Of a stretch of DNA of 64,000 nucleotides, positions 37,001-46,978 are shown piece by piece; positions within the stretch are counted from its first letter, which is position 1; every line of letters starts with the position of its first letter. The position numbers and the translations under genes were made by a program. The notes under the pieces are model-generated. The model saw only the letters and a program-made list of their open reading frames with translations. It was not told the DNA's origin and made no database searches. The stretch covers positions 992,001-1,056,000 of the forward strand of contig JACAAK010000007.1 of NCBI GenBank assembly GCA_025093985.1, in the 5' to 3' direction. Source of the DNA: Calvatia gigantea. Taxonomy: Eukaryota > Basidiomycota > Agaricomycetes > Agaricales > Lycoperdaceae.

Positions 37001-37775
37001 TCAGCTCGGATAAATCATCCTAAAAATATGTGATGGTTACACCTCCATATGAGCTTTCGCCTCGCATAGCTTAACAAACTTGCGAGAAAAATTCTTTTAT
37101 TTCTGGAATTGCATCGATAATGATCCGCCATTGACAATGCGCGTGGACATTTAAATCGAAAACACTCGTCGCTGAGGGAGGAGTACAGTAAAACAAGTTC
37201 CTAATCGCTGGTGAATAACCGCATACGATTAAAGCTTTCAATGGCTACACTTCGCCGGTCCGTCTTAATTGATGTGCGCCGCGGTGGTTCGTAACATGAT
37301 AAACACTCTCTAAGCCCTAAAAAGCGATACGATTGAGTAACATGTATTAGGAAACTTAACATGCTGAAAAGCATGGAGGAGAACAACGGATACAGTATTC
37401 TTACTCCAAATCCGATGACCGCCTTATCCTGCGCTTAACAGCAAAGGAAACTTCATTAAGTTGAAGGTATCGCTTTTGTGATTCAATTCTCCAGTTATCC
37501 GCGCATATGAGAAATGCTTAGCGTTGATAACAAAACTGCTTTTGCAGACTGGATGAGAAGATACGCTGGAATAATCTGACGGGCTTCGGCTTACCAGATA
37601 AGAAGAGAGTTTGAATGACACCAGACGAGCACTATATGTGTTACGTGGAAGGAATCTTTGATCCTTGATTGAGCTGGATTTCAATCCGCCTTTCGTGCGA
37701 TTACGCTGGATTTTATCCGCATTTTCCAAAACCACTTCGTCGACCTCACTTTGGCAATAAAGTCTAACGGATCCG
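34008..37775 (+). other. LARD interior, non-coding, with scattered short hairpins
   Basis: No reading frame above about 100 codons stands out. The sequence is rich in short inverted repeats with 3-6 base loops, for example GACTTCATGGAAGTC near 34,791, CATC-ttcg-GATG near 34,971 and CATC-ttta-GATG near 36,549. A 21-base motif GCTGGCTCAAG.GACTGCCGC occurs at 34,573 and 36,742 and again further on. Confidence 0.55.
36724..36815 (+). repeat. 90-bp repeat, copy 1, in LARD
   Basis: Contains the 21-base motif followed by TTGATCTACATAACCG and GTGACGGCCTTGG. A diverged copy lies at 38,697-38,788. Confidence 0.7.
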
Positions 37776-37776
37776 C

Positions 37777-37839
37777 AACTAGCTGGCTCGAGTGACTGCC
37801 GCGAATGCGATGTAACTAGCTGGCTCGAGTGACTGCCGC
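37777..37839 (+). repeat. Tandem pair of the 21-base LARD motif
   Basis: AACTAGCTGGCTCGAGTGAC followed by TGCCGC occurs at 37,777-37,802 and, identical, at 37,814-37,839. Single variants are at 34,573, 36,742 and 38,716. Confidence 0.85.
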
Positions 37840-37870
37840 AACATGATACCGATTCCTACGTCATCGCGAG

Positions 37871-38570
37871 CCCTCCTCCGTGGAGTTGATGGGGAAAACA
37901 TAAAGGATATGATATTCCTTTCCGCCTTCATACGAAGACGCTTGGATAAACATATTAGGTTCAGAAATATTCCTTTCCGCCACAGTCGCTGGAAAAATAT
38001 ATTCACAGGACTTTCAATTGTTCCTATCGCCTCTCACGAGTCGCTGATAAAACAACTGGGGAGTTATCCCCGCCGACGTCTCAAAACGAGCGTCCTAGGC
38101 AAAAATAACATTAGGAAATTATTCCTTCCTCCTCTTACGAGCTGTAGGAGAAAATATTATAAGGTTTACGCTTTTACCTTTCCACCTCTTATGAGTTGTT
38201 GGATAAAACAAATCAGGAACATATTCCTTCATACTCGTTCAAGAGTCGACTGTAAAAATATGGCAGGAACATATTCCTTTCGCAAGATAAAAATATGATA
38301 GGGTCTAACGATCCTTTCTCTCTTTAACAAGATTGAGGAAAAACTTCATAGGTTTTGAATGTAACCTTCCGCCTCTTTATGAGTCTACGGTAAAACATCT
38401 ATATGGAATTTATCCATCCGCCTCGAATCGAGAGTCTGGAAAAATATACGGGGTCAATTTCAAGATCCTTCCACCTCTTCGGAGCTGTATGGAAAAACAA
38501 ATACGGGACTTAACCGTTCCTCCCTCCTTTTCGGAGTTGATGGGAAACAACAAAAAGTGTGTATGCATTC
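37871..38570 (+). repeat. Tandem array of about 14 hairpin units (46-55 bp) in LARD
   Basis: Units start with CCTTTCCGCC or a variant, then a short palindrome, then TGGAAAAA-CATATTAGG-like sequence, and end in ATTATT or similar. Unit starts are near 37,871, 37,918, 37,973, 38,022, 38,068, 38,124, 38,177, 38,226, 38,276, 38,312, 38,365, 38,414, 38,467 and 38,519. The palindrome keeps pairing while its bases change: CTCC/GGAG (unit 1), CTTC/GAAG (unit 2), CTC/GAG (units 4, 6, 7, 11, 13), CTCG/CGAG (unit 12), CTCC/GGAG (unit 14). Confidence 0.82.
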
Positions 38571-38696
38571 CTTGGGACTGAATCCTTAATCCGCATCGGC
38601 CGAAATGCCTTTTGCATGGAGGAAAATTGCATGAGACCACTTCCATTTGCGAATCCATTAATTTGGAATTTGTTCGAGTCAAAAATCAGAACAAGG

Positions 38697-38788
38697 CTTG
38701 TAGCATCATTGCTTCGCCGGCTCACAGGACTGCCGCGGCTGATTGATCTACATAACCGCAAAGTGACGGCCTTGGTTACGCTGGCTTA
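38697..38788 (+). repeat. 90-bp repeat, copy 2, in LARD
   Basis: Diverged copy of 36,724-36,815, sharing the 21-base motif, TTGATCTACATAACCG and GTGACGGCCTTGG. Confidence 0.7.
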
Positions 38789-39259
38789 GTACTGCCGCTT
38801 TCCTGATCTCACAATAATCGCATGCTGAACAAGCAAAAATGGTTTTTGTATTTCGCACCTATGCGGAAAAACAGACTTGTTGAACGCTTCAAAAGAATCG
38901 CCGTTTACAATTTCTGGAGGAGCCCTTTTTAGGCTTTCCTACTCCTTACTCTTAGACGAAAGTCGCAGCGAGTTAGTCGCGGGAGTTCAAAAGTTGAGTT
39001 AAAGGATATTTGATAGCTCAAAGCAATTGTCGTTGCGTCCTTTATGGCCATCATAGCAAACGCTAGCATCAATTCCTCTCCGCTATAGGAATGCTTTTCC
39101 AACTTTCAAAAGCTGGTTAATTCCGCATGATCGTTGATGACTCCGACATTTGATGATCGGCACTGCCGCTCTTTTGTTGAAGATTCCAATGTCTAAGCTT
39201 GGTTTCGATACCGCTAGATTATTGAAGCGTTAATCTTCCCCCCTTCAAGTGAGGAGGAG

Positions 39260-39802
39260 TGTTGAATCTCGCTCCGTACCACTACGTTGGTTCAGTCTAT
39301 TTATAGCTGAAACGGGGTTCGAGTATTTCACCTTCAGAGGGTCGATAATAACGGACACCATTATGGACTACGCATGTAGGATACCGCACTGTAAGTAGCA
39401 GGTAGATACTACGCATGGAACCTTCTAGTACATGCGGACATGCACAGTATGCACACATTATGCTACTGGTAGTTAGACCTCACCCGTATAAGGGTTTAGA
39501 GTGCACAGACCAGGGACTAATAGTATATAATACCTATGTAGATTCCCTGTATGTAATCCCTTTGGATACGCCCTTTGGCGTAAGACTATATGTCTTCTCT
39601 CCTCTACGCTAGCTTCTCTAAGCATCGCTTCCCTTCTCCTCAAGACTCTCTGAGTACGCTAGTATAAGCAGGACTATGTCCGCTACTATGCGCCTCTCCT
39701 ACTGGACCGTCTCCCGGATGAATACGACTACCCTCCACCGCTGACGCCTACACGCTTAGGTAGTGTGAACTTATATTGGGATGTCTACTCGTTCTCTCAA
39801 CA
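39260..39802 (+). repeat. 3' LTR of LARD
   Basis: 543 bases, followed by CCTAT, the second copy of the target duplication. Confidence 0.95.
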
Positions 39803-40319
39803 CCTATTGTCTATTTCAACATCTGGGTTATTATCCCCTATTTCCTCCTCCCCAAGACTATGTAATCTCCCAGCTTCTGTCTTTCTTCCCAACCTCCTGA
39901 TTGCCTCCTTTTTAGAGTTCTCCTAATCAAGACCCCTACTCTGTCATGAATCCTTGTGGACATCAAGAAGAGTTTGTATGAGGCTCCACAACTGTGGGGT
40001 CACATCCTTCATCTTTTGTGCAATGTCTTGCATAAACAAAGCATGGAGTGATATTGCACTTACTTGTTTGAGATTGAAGGAAAATCTATATTGACTTTGG
40101 GTTAATGTTATCAGCTCTGTCTGCAGGTGTTATGAGACAAGTTCTAACACCCACAAAAAGACAGTTTCCAGCTGATGATGATAGAGTGCTTCAAGCACAG
40201 TCATGGTATTCCTGATTAGATTGTCTCATAGTTCATGGTGTCCACCATCAAGTAGATCATTGATGACTGTGGGAATGGTCAGGTTATAGGACAGTATGAT
40301 ATGCAGGATATCAGTTGGG
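39803..40319. other. Continuation of the sequence into which LARD inserted
   Basis: Joined to 33,021-33,090 before LARD inserted, so probably the interior of copia element C2. No reading frame of note. Confidence 0.45.
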
Positions 40320-40627
40320 TGTTGTGAACATTAGTCTATTTTCATATCAGCTCCATACTTATCTGCATTCCCTCTTCATCGTGTACCTGTTTCAGTTATT
40401 CCTGCCTGTGTGATCCCCGAGCTCTGACTCATAACTACTATGCCATAGTCATCGGACGTTTCATGTAGTTATCTCCATCCATTCAACTGGATGCTCCCTT
40501 CTGTATTTAAGCATACATACATACTCCTGTATTTGGTATGCTTAACCATCTAGTTCTTTTCCCTTACTCGCCCTCAAGACTTAGCCTAAGCTGCAACCTG
40601 AGGTCTTATCAGACTAAGGTCGTAACA
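40320..40627 (+). mobile_element. Solo gypsy LTR
   Basis: A single LTR of 308 bases (TGTTGTGAACATTAG to GGTCGTAACA), closest to those of G2, flanked by TTGGG on both sides (40,315-40,319 and 40,628-40,632). A single LTR with target duplication means a full element was removed by recombination between its LTRs. Confidence 0.92.
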
Positions 40628-40936
40628 TTGGGGGGCTGTAGTATGACATGTGGGTTTAACTGCATCTGCCTCATGTCTCCCTCAGGTCCAAACAAATTTT
40701 TGGAGTGTGATGACTATACCAGGAAGGAGTGGACCAGCTTAATTTGGCAATGGTGCACAGGAAGGGCACATTGTTTATCACAATCTCACAGTGGGTAAAG
40801 GTGATGGTAAATACATACAAATGCAAGATGTGCCAGTCATTTGGATGCATTAGCAGTTGACAAAGTATGGAACAACATTGGATCAATGTCTGCTTACATA
40901 AAGCATTCAGACGACTGGAGGGGAGTCTGGGGTTTT
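40628..40936. other. Unassigned sequence between the solo LTR and the 1.58 kb duplication
   Basis: No gene or repeat is recognised in these 300 bases. The composition resembles the sequence on the other side of the solo LTR. Confidence 0.4.
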
Positions 40937-42514
40937 GTTAACTTGATGGTAGTCACGATTGCGGGGTGGCGTCAAAGATTAGAAGGTACCAGACACACCA
41001 GTCCTGCCTGGTTGAGTTAGGTTAAGTGACGAGCACTCTTCGGCAGCAATCCAGTGCTGGCAGCTTGCGTGGAAGGGCTACCTGAGTTAGCAGTTCTTGT
41101 GCAAGAGATACTCAAGTCAATATTTCGCCGCAGGGTACGGCATTAGCACACTAGCCAACTTCCTTGAGAAATGGGGTGCATTCAGCAAATCCAGCCAACC
41201 CGTGGGCAATCCAAGCGGAGAACACCATCCACCAATGAATGCTACTGGAAGAGTTTCAGGAGGACGAGCCCAGTGGGGTTGTCGTTGAGGAACGACATCT
41301 ATCCATATGCCATATTGCCGGGACATCCACGCCGTAACTTTTACTTTCCCTTTTCTTCCTTTCATGCTACGACTGACACATGCTGCAATTCACTTACTTC
41401 CACCCTTGATCAAGGGCACATGTGGGTGATCCAAGAGGCAGTTATATAGATAAATATCAGTATTACAGGTTCTAGGTTCGCGTCTACGCCGAATTATTGA
41501 CATTAAGCGTTCAAATTCTGACTCCCTGGTCAGCGACCGGGGGTGGAAGACCATTGCCCACCATCACTCCAGCACCAACACTCGTGACGTCATCCACGGT
41601 CAGGAAAATGTAGGCTGCAATCACGTCAGTCCGTTGATTAGTTGATCGAGTACAAGATCACACACCCGGACCGGGGGGATAGACACGGTTGTTTGGCGGG
41701 CTCTTGATAGTCAATGACTTTCCATCAGCAGAGAGCTCTGTCTCCGTGAATACAAGAGAACTCGAGTGGAAAGCGTGAGAGGAGAATCCGAGGTCCATCA
41801 GCGCAACTGCAAAGTAGTTAGTCCGAGGGACCTTGGGAGTCAGTCATTTCAATACCTTTGATGTCTGCGCGGTTGAGCTCCGGGGGAACGGAAACGCTGA
41901 CGGTGAATTCGGTATTATACGCGATCTTCTTGGGAACATTTGAACGCTGTGGGCGATCCATGGTCATGTACGGTGGGTTCAGGTATTCAATACGGAATTC
42001 ACTGCGACTAGCATGAGTGCAAGCGGCGAAATTCAAAAATGCTCCACCGACCTGGGATACTTGACCGAGGGATCGGTGACAAGAACATATCCACCATTCG
42101 GGTTAGAACCGCCGATCAAGAGGTTTCTGGTAAAGACAGGAAGCTCAACTTTGGATAACCCTTTCAGCCAGGAACATAAACATACCCTTTCGGCGTCAAG
42201 GTCACAGTCGAGTGATAGACACGTGGGATATCCGACGTCAGCATCCCCTCATTGCTGAAACGGCTCCCAACTGGTGCATCCGGCGAATAAATCTCAGGTG
42301 TAAGCCTAGCGTGGCATTGAGCACCGTACAGTACCAGAGGCTTTAGGGTACTCACACAGGGTGGTCAGAGTTCGACTGACCGACCGGGTCCCTCGTAGTA
42401 TTGAAGCAGCGTATCCGGTCCTCGCCCCATTGATGAGGATTACCTTCCCGTTCGGCATCAAGATCGCTTCAGGCACCACTCTAGGTTCCAGCAACCTCTC
42501 CACCTGCCATCCCT
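40937..42514 (-). pseudogene. Duplicated 3' two thirds of a glyoxal oxidase gene plus flank
   Basis: This block is nearly identical to 57,475-59,055 (intergenic R sequence plus exons 4 partial to 9 of GLOX1), differing by scattered substitutions and a few small indels. Encoded parts include [37 protein letters not shown] and the last exon ending in TGA at about 41,507. One base is missing near 42,401 relative to GLOX1, breaking the frame. The signal peptide, the Cys exon and the WYP exon are absent, so it cannot be an active oxidase. At 42,514 the sequence switches abruptly to a vWA gene. Confidence 0.88.
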
Positions 42515-42871
42515 CAGTAAGAATTGCGACCTTTGTCACTTTGTCGTTCCACTGCGCGTTCGAAGCATTGGCCAAGGTATTACTTTGACGCTCGGGCCCG
42601 TCGCCATCGCCTGTCGCGGCCAAAATTTCAAGGTTATTGGCGAGATTTCCAGGGTTCATCGTGAACAGATAACCCCGTGTGACAAGCATCTCATCTTGGG
42701 ATGGGTGGTTGCAGAGGGCAACAAGGCCAAATCTGAGGCCTGAGGTTGGATTGGGTAAAGCGGCCTTCATTGATCATGAGGAGCGTTCTGTAGACCTGGT
42801 TGATTCCCTTTCAAGCGCTATCGATATATGGCGCCTAGGAACCAGTGAAGTCCTGGGGGGGTAAGACATCA
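42515..42871 (-). pseudogene. V4, vWA fragment fused to the glyoxal oxidase duplicate
   Basis: Minus-strand sequence from 42,871 aligns with the first vWA exon of V2 and V3 (DFTGS, LRFGLVALCNHPSQDEMLV, NLEILAATGDGDGPE) up to KVTKVAIL, where it changes to the glyoxal oxidase GWQVERLLEPRVV. The third metal-site motif (ITDSPPHG) is lost at the junction. A short upstream exon is at about 42,985-42,928 (IPEDTNNLVDLLDIWG). Confidence 0.8.
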
Positions 42872-43499
42872 CTGTTTTGGGTGTAAGAGGATTGGCATGC
42901 GGACTTCCGGGCGAATGGATTTACTCACAGGCAAGCCCCAGATGTCAAGCAGATCAACCAAATTGTTCGTATCTTCTGGAATCATGCATCCTGTCAGAGA
43001 AGCATTCCATGAAGCATACTGCAAGAGAAGAGTTGTCCGCTTTGTTGGGGACGTCAAGTACAGTAATCCCATTGGGCTATTGCTCAGCGCTCAGCGTTCA
43101 GCAGCAAGCGCTCTCCAAAAACTCCGTTCAGCGGTTAGAATTCCTCCACCTGAGCAGGCTCACTCCACATACTTATCTCGGAGTCTTCCATACCTCTTTT
43201 CTTGACTATCTTAATTCCCCATCCCCTTCTGGCTCTTCGTTATACTTGGAAGCATGGCAAACGGCACATCAGGAGGTGTCTTAATCAGGCGTAATCGTCA
43301 GTCCTCTAAACTCATTGGTAGGTTGGGATAGAAGCCCACCTGAACAAGGACCAATCGGCTGCGAGTGGGTGGTATGTTCTAAATGAGCGCCTTCTGCTCA
43401 AAATTAACCATCGATTCTACTTCCTTAGTTCTATGATTGAGCTTGAGGGTACGAACGGGAGACATACTTAGCAGTGATTCGGCAGCTGTAAGGTGAACC

Positions 43500-43764
43500 A
43501 ATTTAAGTGAAGGATGAAGATCCTTCGGACCCCGGCCAGCAATGGGATATTTCTCTGGTGAACATGCACAGAGGCACGGCAGTAGATCGAAGAGATTACG
43601 TGCCACTAAATATCAAGGCCATGAGTTGCTGTGGTGTAGACACTCACACCAAAGTCATCTAGTTCCGCAGCATCGGAAGAACGTCTTTGTTCTAAGAACG
43701 TAAGTAGTATGCATCCACGCGGTGTGTGGATCCAGGATGATATTTGCACGATGCAATTCTTAAG
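43500..43764 (-). repeat. Element M, copy 3, interior inverted
   Basis: Between flanks shared with copy 2 (AAGTGAAGGATGAAGAT on the left, TTGCACGATG on the right), about 230 bases match copy 2 only as reverse complement (for example GTGTGGATCCAGGAT here, TGGATCCACAC there). Confidence 0.7.
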
Positions 43765-45105
43765 CGCCTATCCAAGAGCATACCACAAGCACGAAAACCT
43801 ACGGACTTGTATGAAATCCCAGAGGCCCAAAGTGACATATAGGCGTTATTAATACTACTGCACTCGTAGCGCCGTTGAGTTGGGGTGACTTCTATTTTAT
43901 GGAAACTACAGTCAATCTACAGAAACTCCGTTCACAGCTTCCATGGAATGTGCAGGTTCAATTCCTGGATATTACAGCATTGTCGCCAGGTTACTACAAC
44001 CGGATGCTTCATAGCAAGTCAAGTGACAGAAGTATACCAAAAGTGTGGGGTTAGTTCTTATCGATTATCAATGATCATGCTTGTGGGGTGGTATCGAAAT
44101 TGAGAAGATACCAGACGCCTCAGTTCCACTTGATTGAATTAGGTTAAGCGCCAATCACACTTCGGAGGCAATTCAATATTCAGCGCTTGTTCAACGGAAT
44201 GTTCAACGTTCAACTTGGACAGAAGGCCACCTGAGCCAGCAGTTCAAGCAGGAGCTACCCAAGCCACCGTTTTATTTACAAGGTACGGCATTGGCGAACC
44301 AGCCAGCTTCCTCAGGTAATAGGGTGCCTTCAGCAGACCCAGTGAAGCCCCACCCAAACAGGAGATACCACTGATTCGTGAGATGGCACTGGAAGACTTC
44401 TGGGGGGACGACGACAACGAGGATGAGGAATGACACCTACCCCCATGTCAGCCAGAACATCCACACCGCCTTTGCTTCCCTTTTCTTTCTTTCATACTAC
44501 AACTAACACATGCTACAATTCACACACCTAGTCCATCCCTCACACCGCCGCACTCCTTTGCACATCGCTCTGGAACCCCAATTCTCACGTGCGCAAAGAT
44601 CACCATGCTGGGAGTGTAGTCACTTTGATTATTACCGCCGCGCCTTAGTACTTGTATGCTTGTGGCGGTGTGAAAATGCAGAGTTCAACACAACGCGGCG
44701 TTCTTCCCCCACTAACTACGCTATTCTACCCGCCAAACTTCTGAGCAAAAATTATTTTGACGGAACAGGACGTAATTGAATATTAGGTGTAGGGCGACCG
44801 ATGACAACTCCTATACTTGGCCCCACTGGAGCTGGAGTAGTTCAATAGCCACTTGTGAATGCGCTCCCGTATTCGGTCAGGTATTCATTTGATTACAGAT
44901 ATAGTACACACAGAGGGAGCCGGTACGGTAGGTAGAGTATTGCCTATTTTCTTACAAGACATTTCTGGACGACGTTTTTGACCTTTCACGCAACATGTAA
45001 CTGTCAGTCCTTTAGACTCGTTGGTAGGTCAGGATGGAAGTTCACCTGAGTAAGACTAATCGGTTGCAGGTGGATAGCAGGCTCAGACTGAGCGCCCCCC
45101 GACAA
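43765..45105. repeat. Intergenic repeat R, copy 3
   Basis: Colinear with R copies 1 and 2, with the GGATATTACAGCATT landmark near 43,967 and GGTACGGCATTGGC near 44,282. It lies downstream of V3. No gene is seen. Confidence 0.7.
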
Positions 45106-45189
45106 AAAGTACTCATGAATTCTGTTTCCTTGGTTCTGTCGTTGGGTTAGTTGAGGGGCATGAACGAGAGACTTAGCAACAATTCGGCA

Positions 45190-46978
45190 CCTGTTGAAGC
45201 TTGGGTTGTGCTCCTGCAAGGGTTTTCTCTTCGAACCAGGTGTCAGCGTTCTTATCGCCCGTCGGGTTCGACACATGCATAATATCAGTAACCAAAGCGT
45301 GTTGTTTCAGCCCCTCTTTGGCAAATTCGTCGTGCAATTTCTCCGCGATGGCGTCCGGGGTCTTTTCATTGTTTTTCGCCGTAAGGACATCGTTCCCGAA
45401 TTTGGTGATTAGGTGCTCGTTGTCCAGAAGTTCTCTCACGCAGCCAGAAACAAATGTGGGTAAAGCGTCGGGGTTGCCCAGGTCGAAGACGTTTCCCCTA
45501 TCAAGGAAGGTATCAACTCCGATGAAGGACAGGTCAGAATATTTATTACCCAGTTTTTCTCGTCAGCCCAGTATAGAAGTCCCGCGCGTTCTGTAGTTGT
45601 CAATGAGAATAGGGGTGTAAAATGGTAGGCAACAACTCGCCTTGTAATATTGACTCAAAGTAGACTCGCAGGCCAGCACATACTTTGGGCGATATCAGAA
45701 TCGATAAATATGCACGGGAAACTTCCAAATACCACTTACCAAAGTGATACCAGCCTCAGCCATCTTAGATGCGATGTCCAATGGATCGATTTCTGAGTGA
45801 TATCAGGAAAGTTCTGCCAACACGAGTGCGGGTGCTCACGAGAAGGGCAACCCCCTGGGAAGCCATCGCCGTCTTCTCCAATACCGTGAGGAGGCGAGTC
45901 GGTAATAAGAATCGCGACCTTTGTCGCCTTGTCGTTCCATTTCGCGTTCAGGGCTTCGGCCAAGGCGTCACTTTGACACTCGGGCCCGTCACCACCGCCT
46001 GTCGCGGTCAAACTTGCAAGATTATCGGCGAGGCTCCCAGGTTTCGCATCAAACGGAAAAACCTTTGTGACAAACATCTTTTCTTGGGGAGGGTGGTCAC
46101 GGAAGGCAACAAGGCCAAATCTGAGGTTGGATGGGGTGAAGCGACCTTCATTGAGGAGCATAGTATAGATTTGGTTGATTCCCTTTCGAGCACTCTCGAT
46201 GTATGGCGTCTGGGAGCCAGTGAAGTCTTGGAGGAATAAGACATCACTGTTTTAGGTGTAAGAAAAGCGTGTAGACTTTTGAGCGAATAAATTTACTCAC
46301 AGAGAAGCATCAGGGTCCTCTTTTATTTCCTCGAAGACATAACACTGTTTAGGGCCACTGGACTATATCCATGAATGAGTGGATGCGATCAAAGATACCG
46401 AAGCAACCCACCAGGTCTTTTTGATCGGGGTAAAAGTGAACCTAGTCCGGGGGATGTTTGCACAAACGTGTGTAAGAAGCGCACAGCTACTCACCCCGTC
46501 TGAACCCGGTGAGACCGAGTCGAAGCAATCTGAAGTGCCCTCGAGTTTTATCCTGTATGGGAATTAGGAACAAGTCAAGTAGATCGAGTATGGGATCCGA
46601 ACTTAGAAAATTTTTGGCCCTGGTCTGTTGTCTCGAGTATAGACCAGTTCTGGGAGGACCCACTCTGCGGGCAAGGGTAACCGTAGCCCCAGTACCTACC
46701 CGGGCCCTTGACATATGTGACCCCCAAGTTGTTGTCCACGCTGGTCATCGTCCAGACATCGGGTTTGCCTTCCTCAAGGATCCACTAGAAAGGGTCGAGT
46801 GTCAGCGAAAACCCATTGGGTGTGTACACAGCGGACAAACCTTCTGCTCGGAGGAGTACGACGGCGACGAAAGCTTTAATCCAGCTTTGGGGCCTGGGAC
46901 ACTTTCGATGTACAGGTCTTGATTGATGACTTTGATACGATAGATACCGTCGGTTGTCGGTTTACTCAAGTAAGACAT
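45190..46978 (-). CDS. V3, beta-trefoil-like domain followed by a vWA domain (model partly uncertain)
   Basis: The first exon 46,978-46,841 encodes 46 residues (DGIYRIKVINQDLYIES ... SSEQK), followed after an intron by 46,784-46,700 (WILEEGKPDVWTMTSVDN). The EQK-W junction gives a QxW motif, and the YRI repeats suggest a ricin-B or protease-inhibitor type beta-trefoil. Another trefoil-like exon is near 46,550 (YRIKLEGTSDC). The link to the next part is unclear and a stop lies near 46,350. The vWA part is clean: exon 46,246-45,840 has exactly the 407 bases of the DyP-vWA gene, with a DFTGS metal site, GGGDGPE and ITDSPPHG; then 45,792-45,740 and further exons to about 45,190, one needing a GC-AG intron. 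Divergent from LAAO-C. Role unknown; vWA domains usually mediate protein binding. Confidence 0.6.

Larger units (their letters stand above)
33091..39802 (+). mobile_element. LARD: 6.7 kb copia-related LTR element without a recognisable polyprotein
   Basis: Two 543-base LTRs (33,091-33,633 and 39,260-39,802), with one visible mismatch, are flanked by the 5-base duplication CCTAT. Just inside the 5' LTR is GGTTATGGGCCCC, which resembles the complement of the initiator-Met tRNA anticodon arm used as half-tRNA primer by some copia elements. Just before the 3' LTR is CAAGTGAGGAGGAG, the polypurine-like tract shared with C1 and C2. The 5.6 kb interior has no reverse transcriptase, integrase or gag motif that I can find; its last 100 bases look like a decayed copia polyprotein end. 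A long, LTR-bounded, seemingly non-coding interior is the definition of a large retrotransposon derivative moved by a partner element. The near-identical LTRs say it moved recently. Confidence 0.85.

Noticed and set aside
37843..38298. 151-codon open frame through the LARD hairpin array
   Set aside because: The frame is composed of array units and varies with them; pairing of the palindromes rather than amino acids is what stays constant.
37871..38570. CRISPR-like array
   Set aside because: Units vary in length and sequence, there are no constant repeats with unique spacers, and the genome is eukaryotic.
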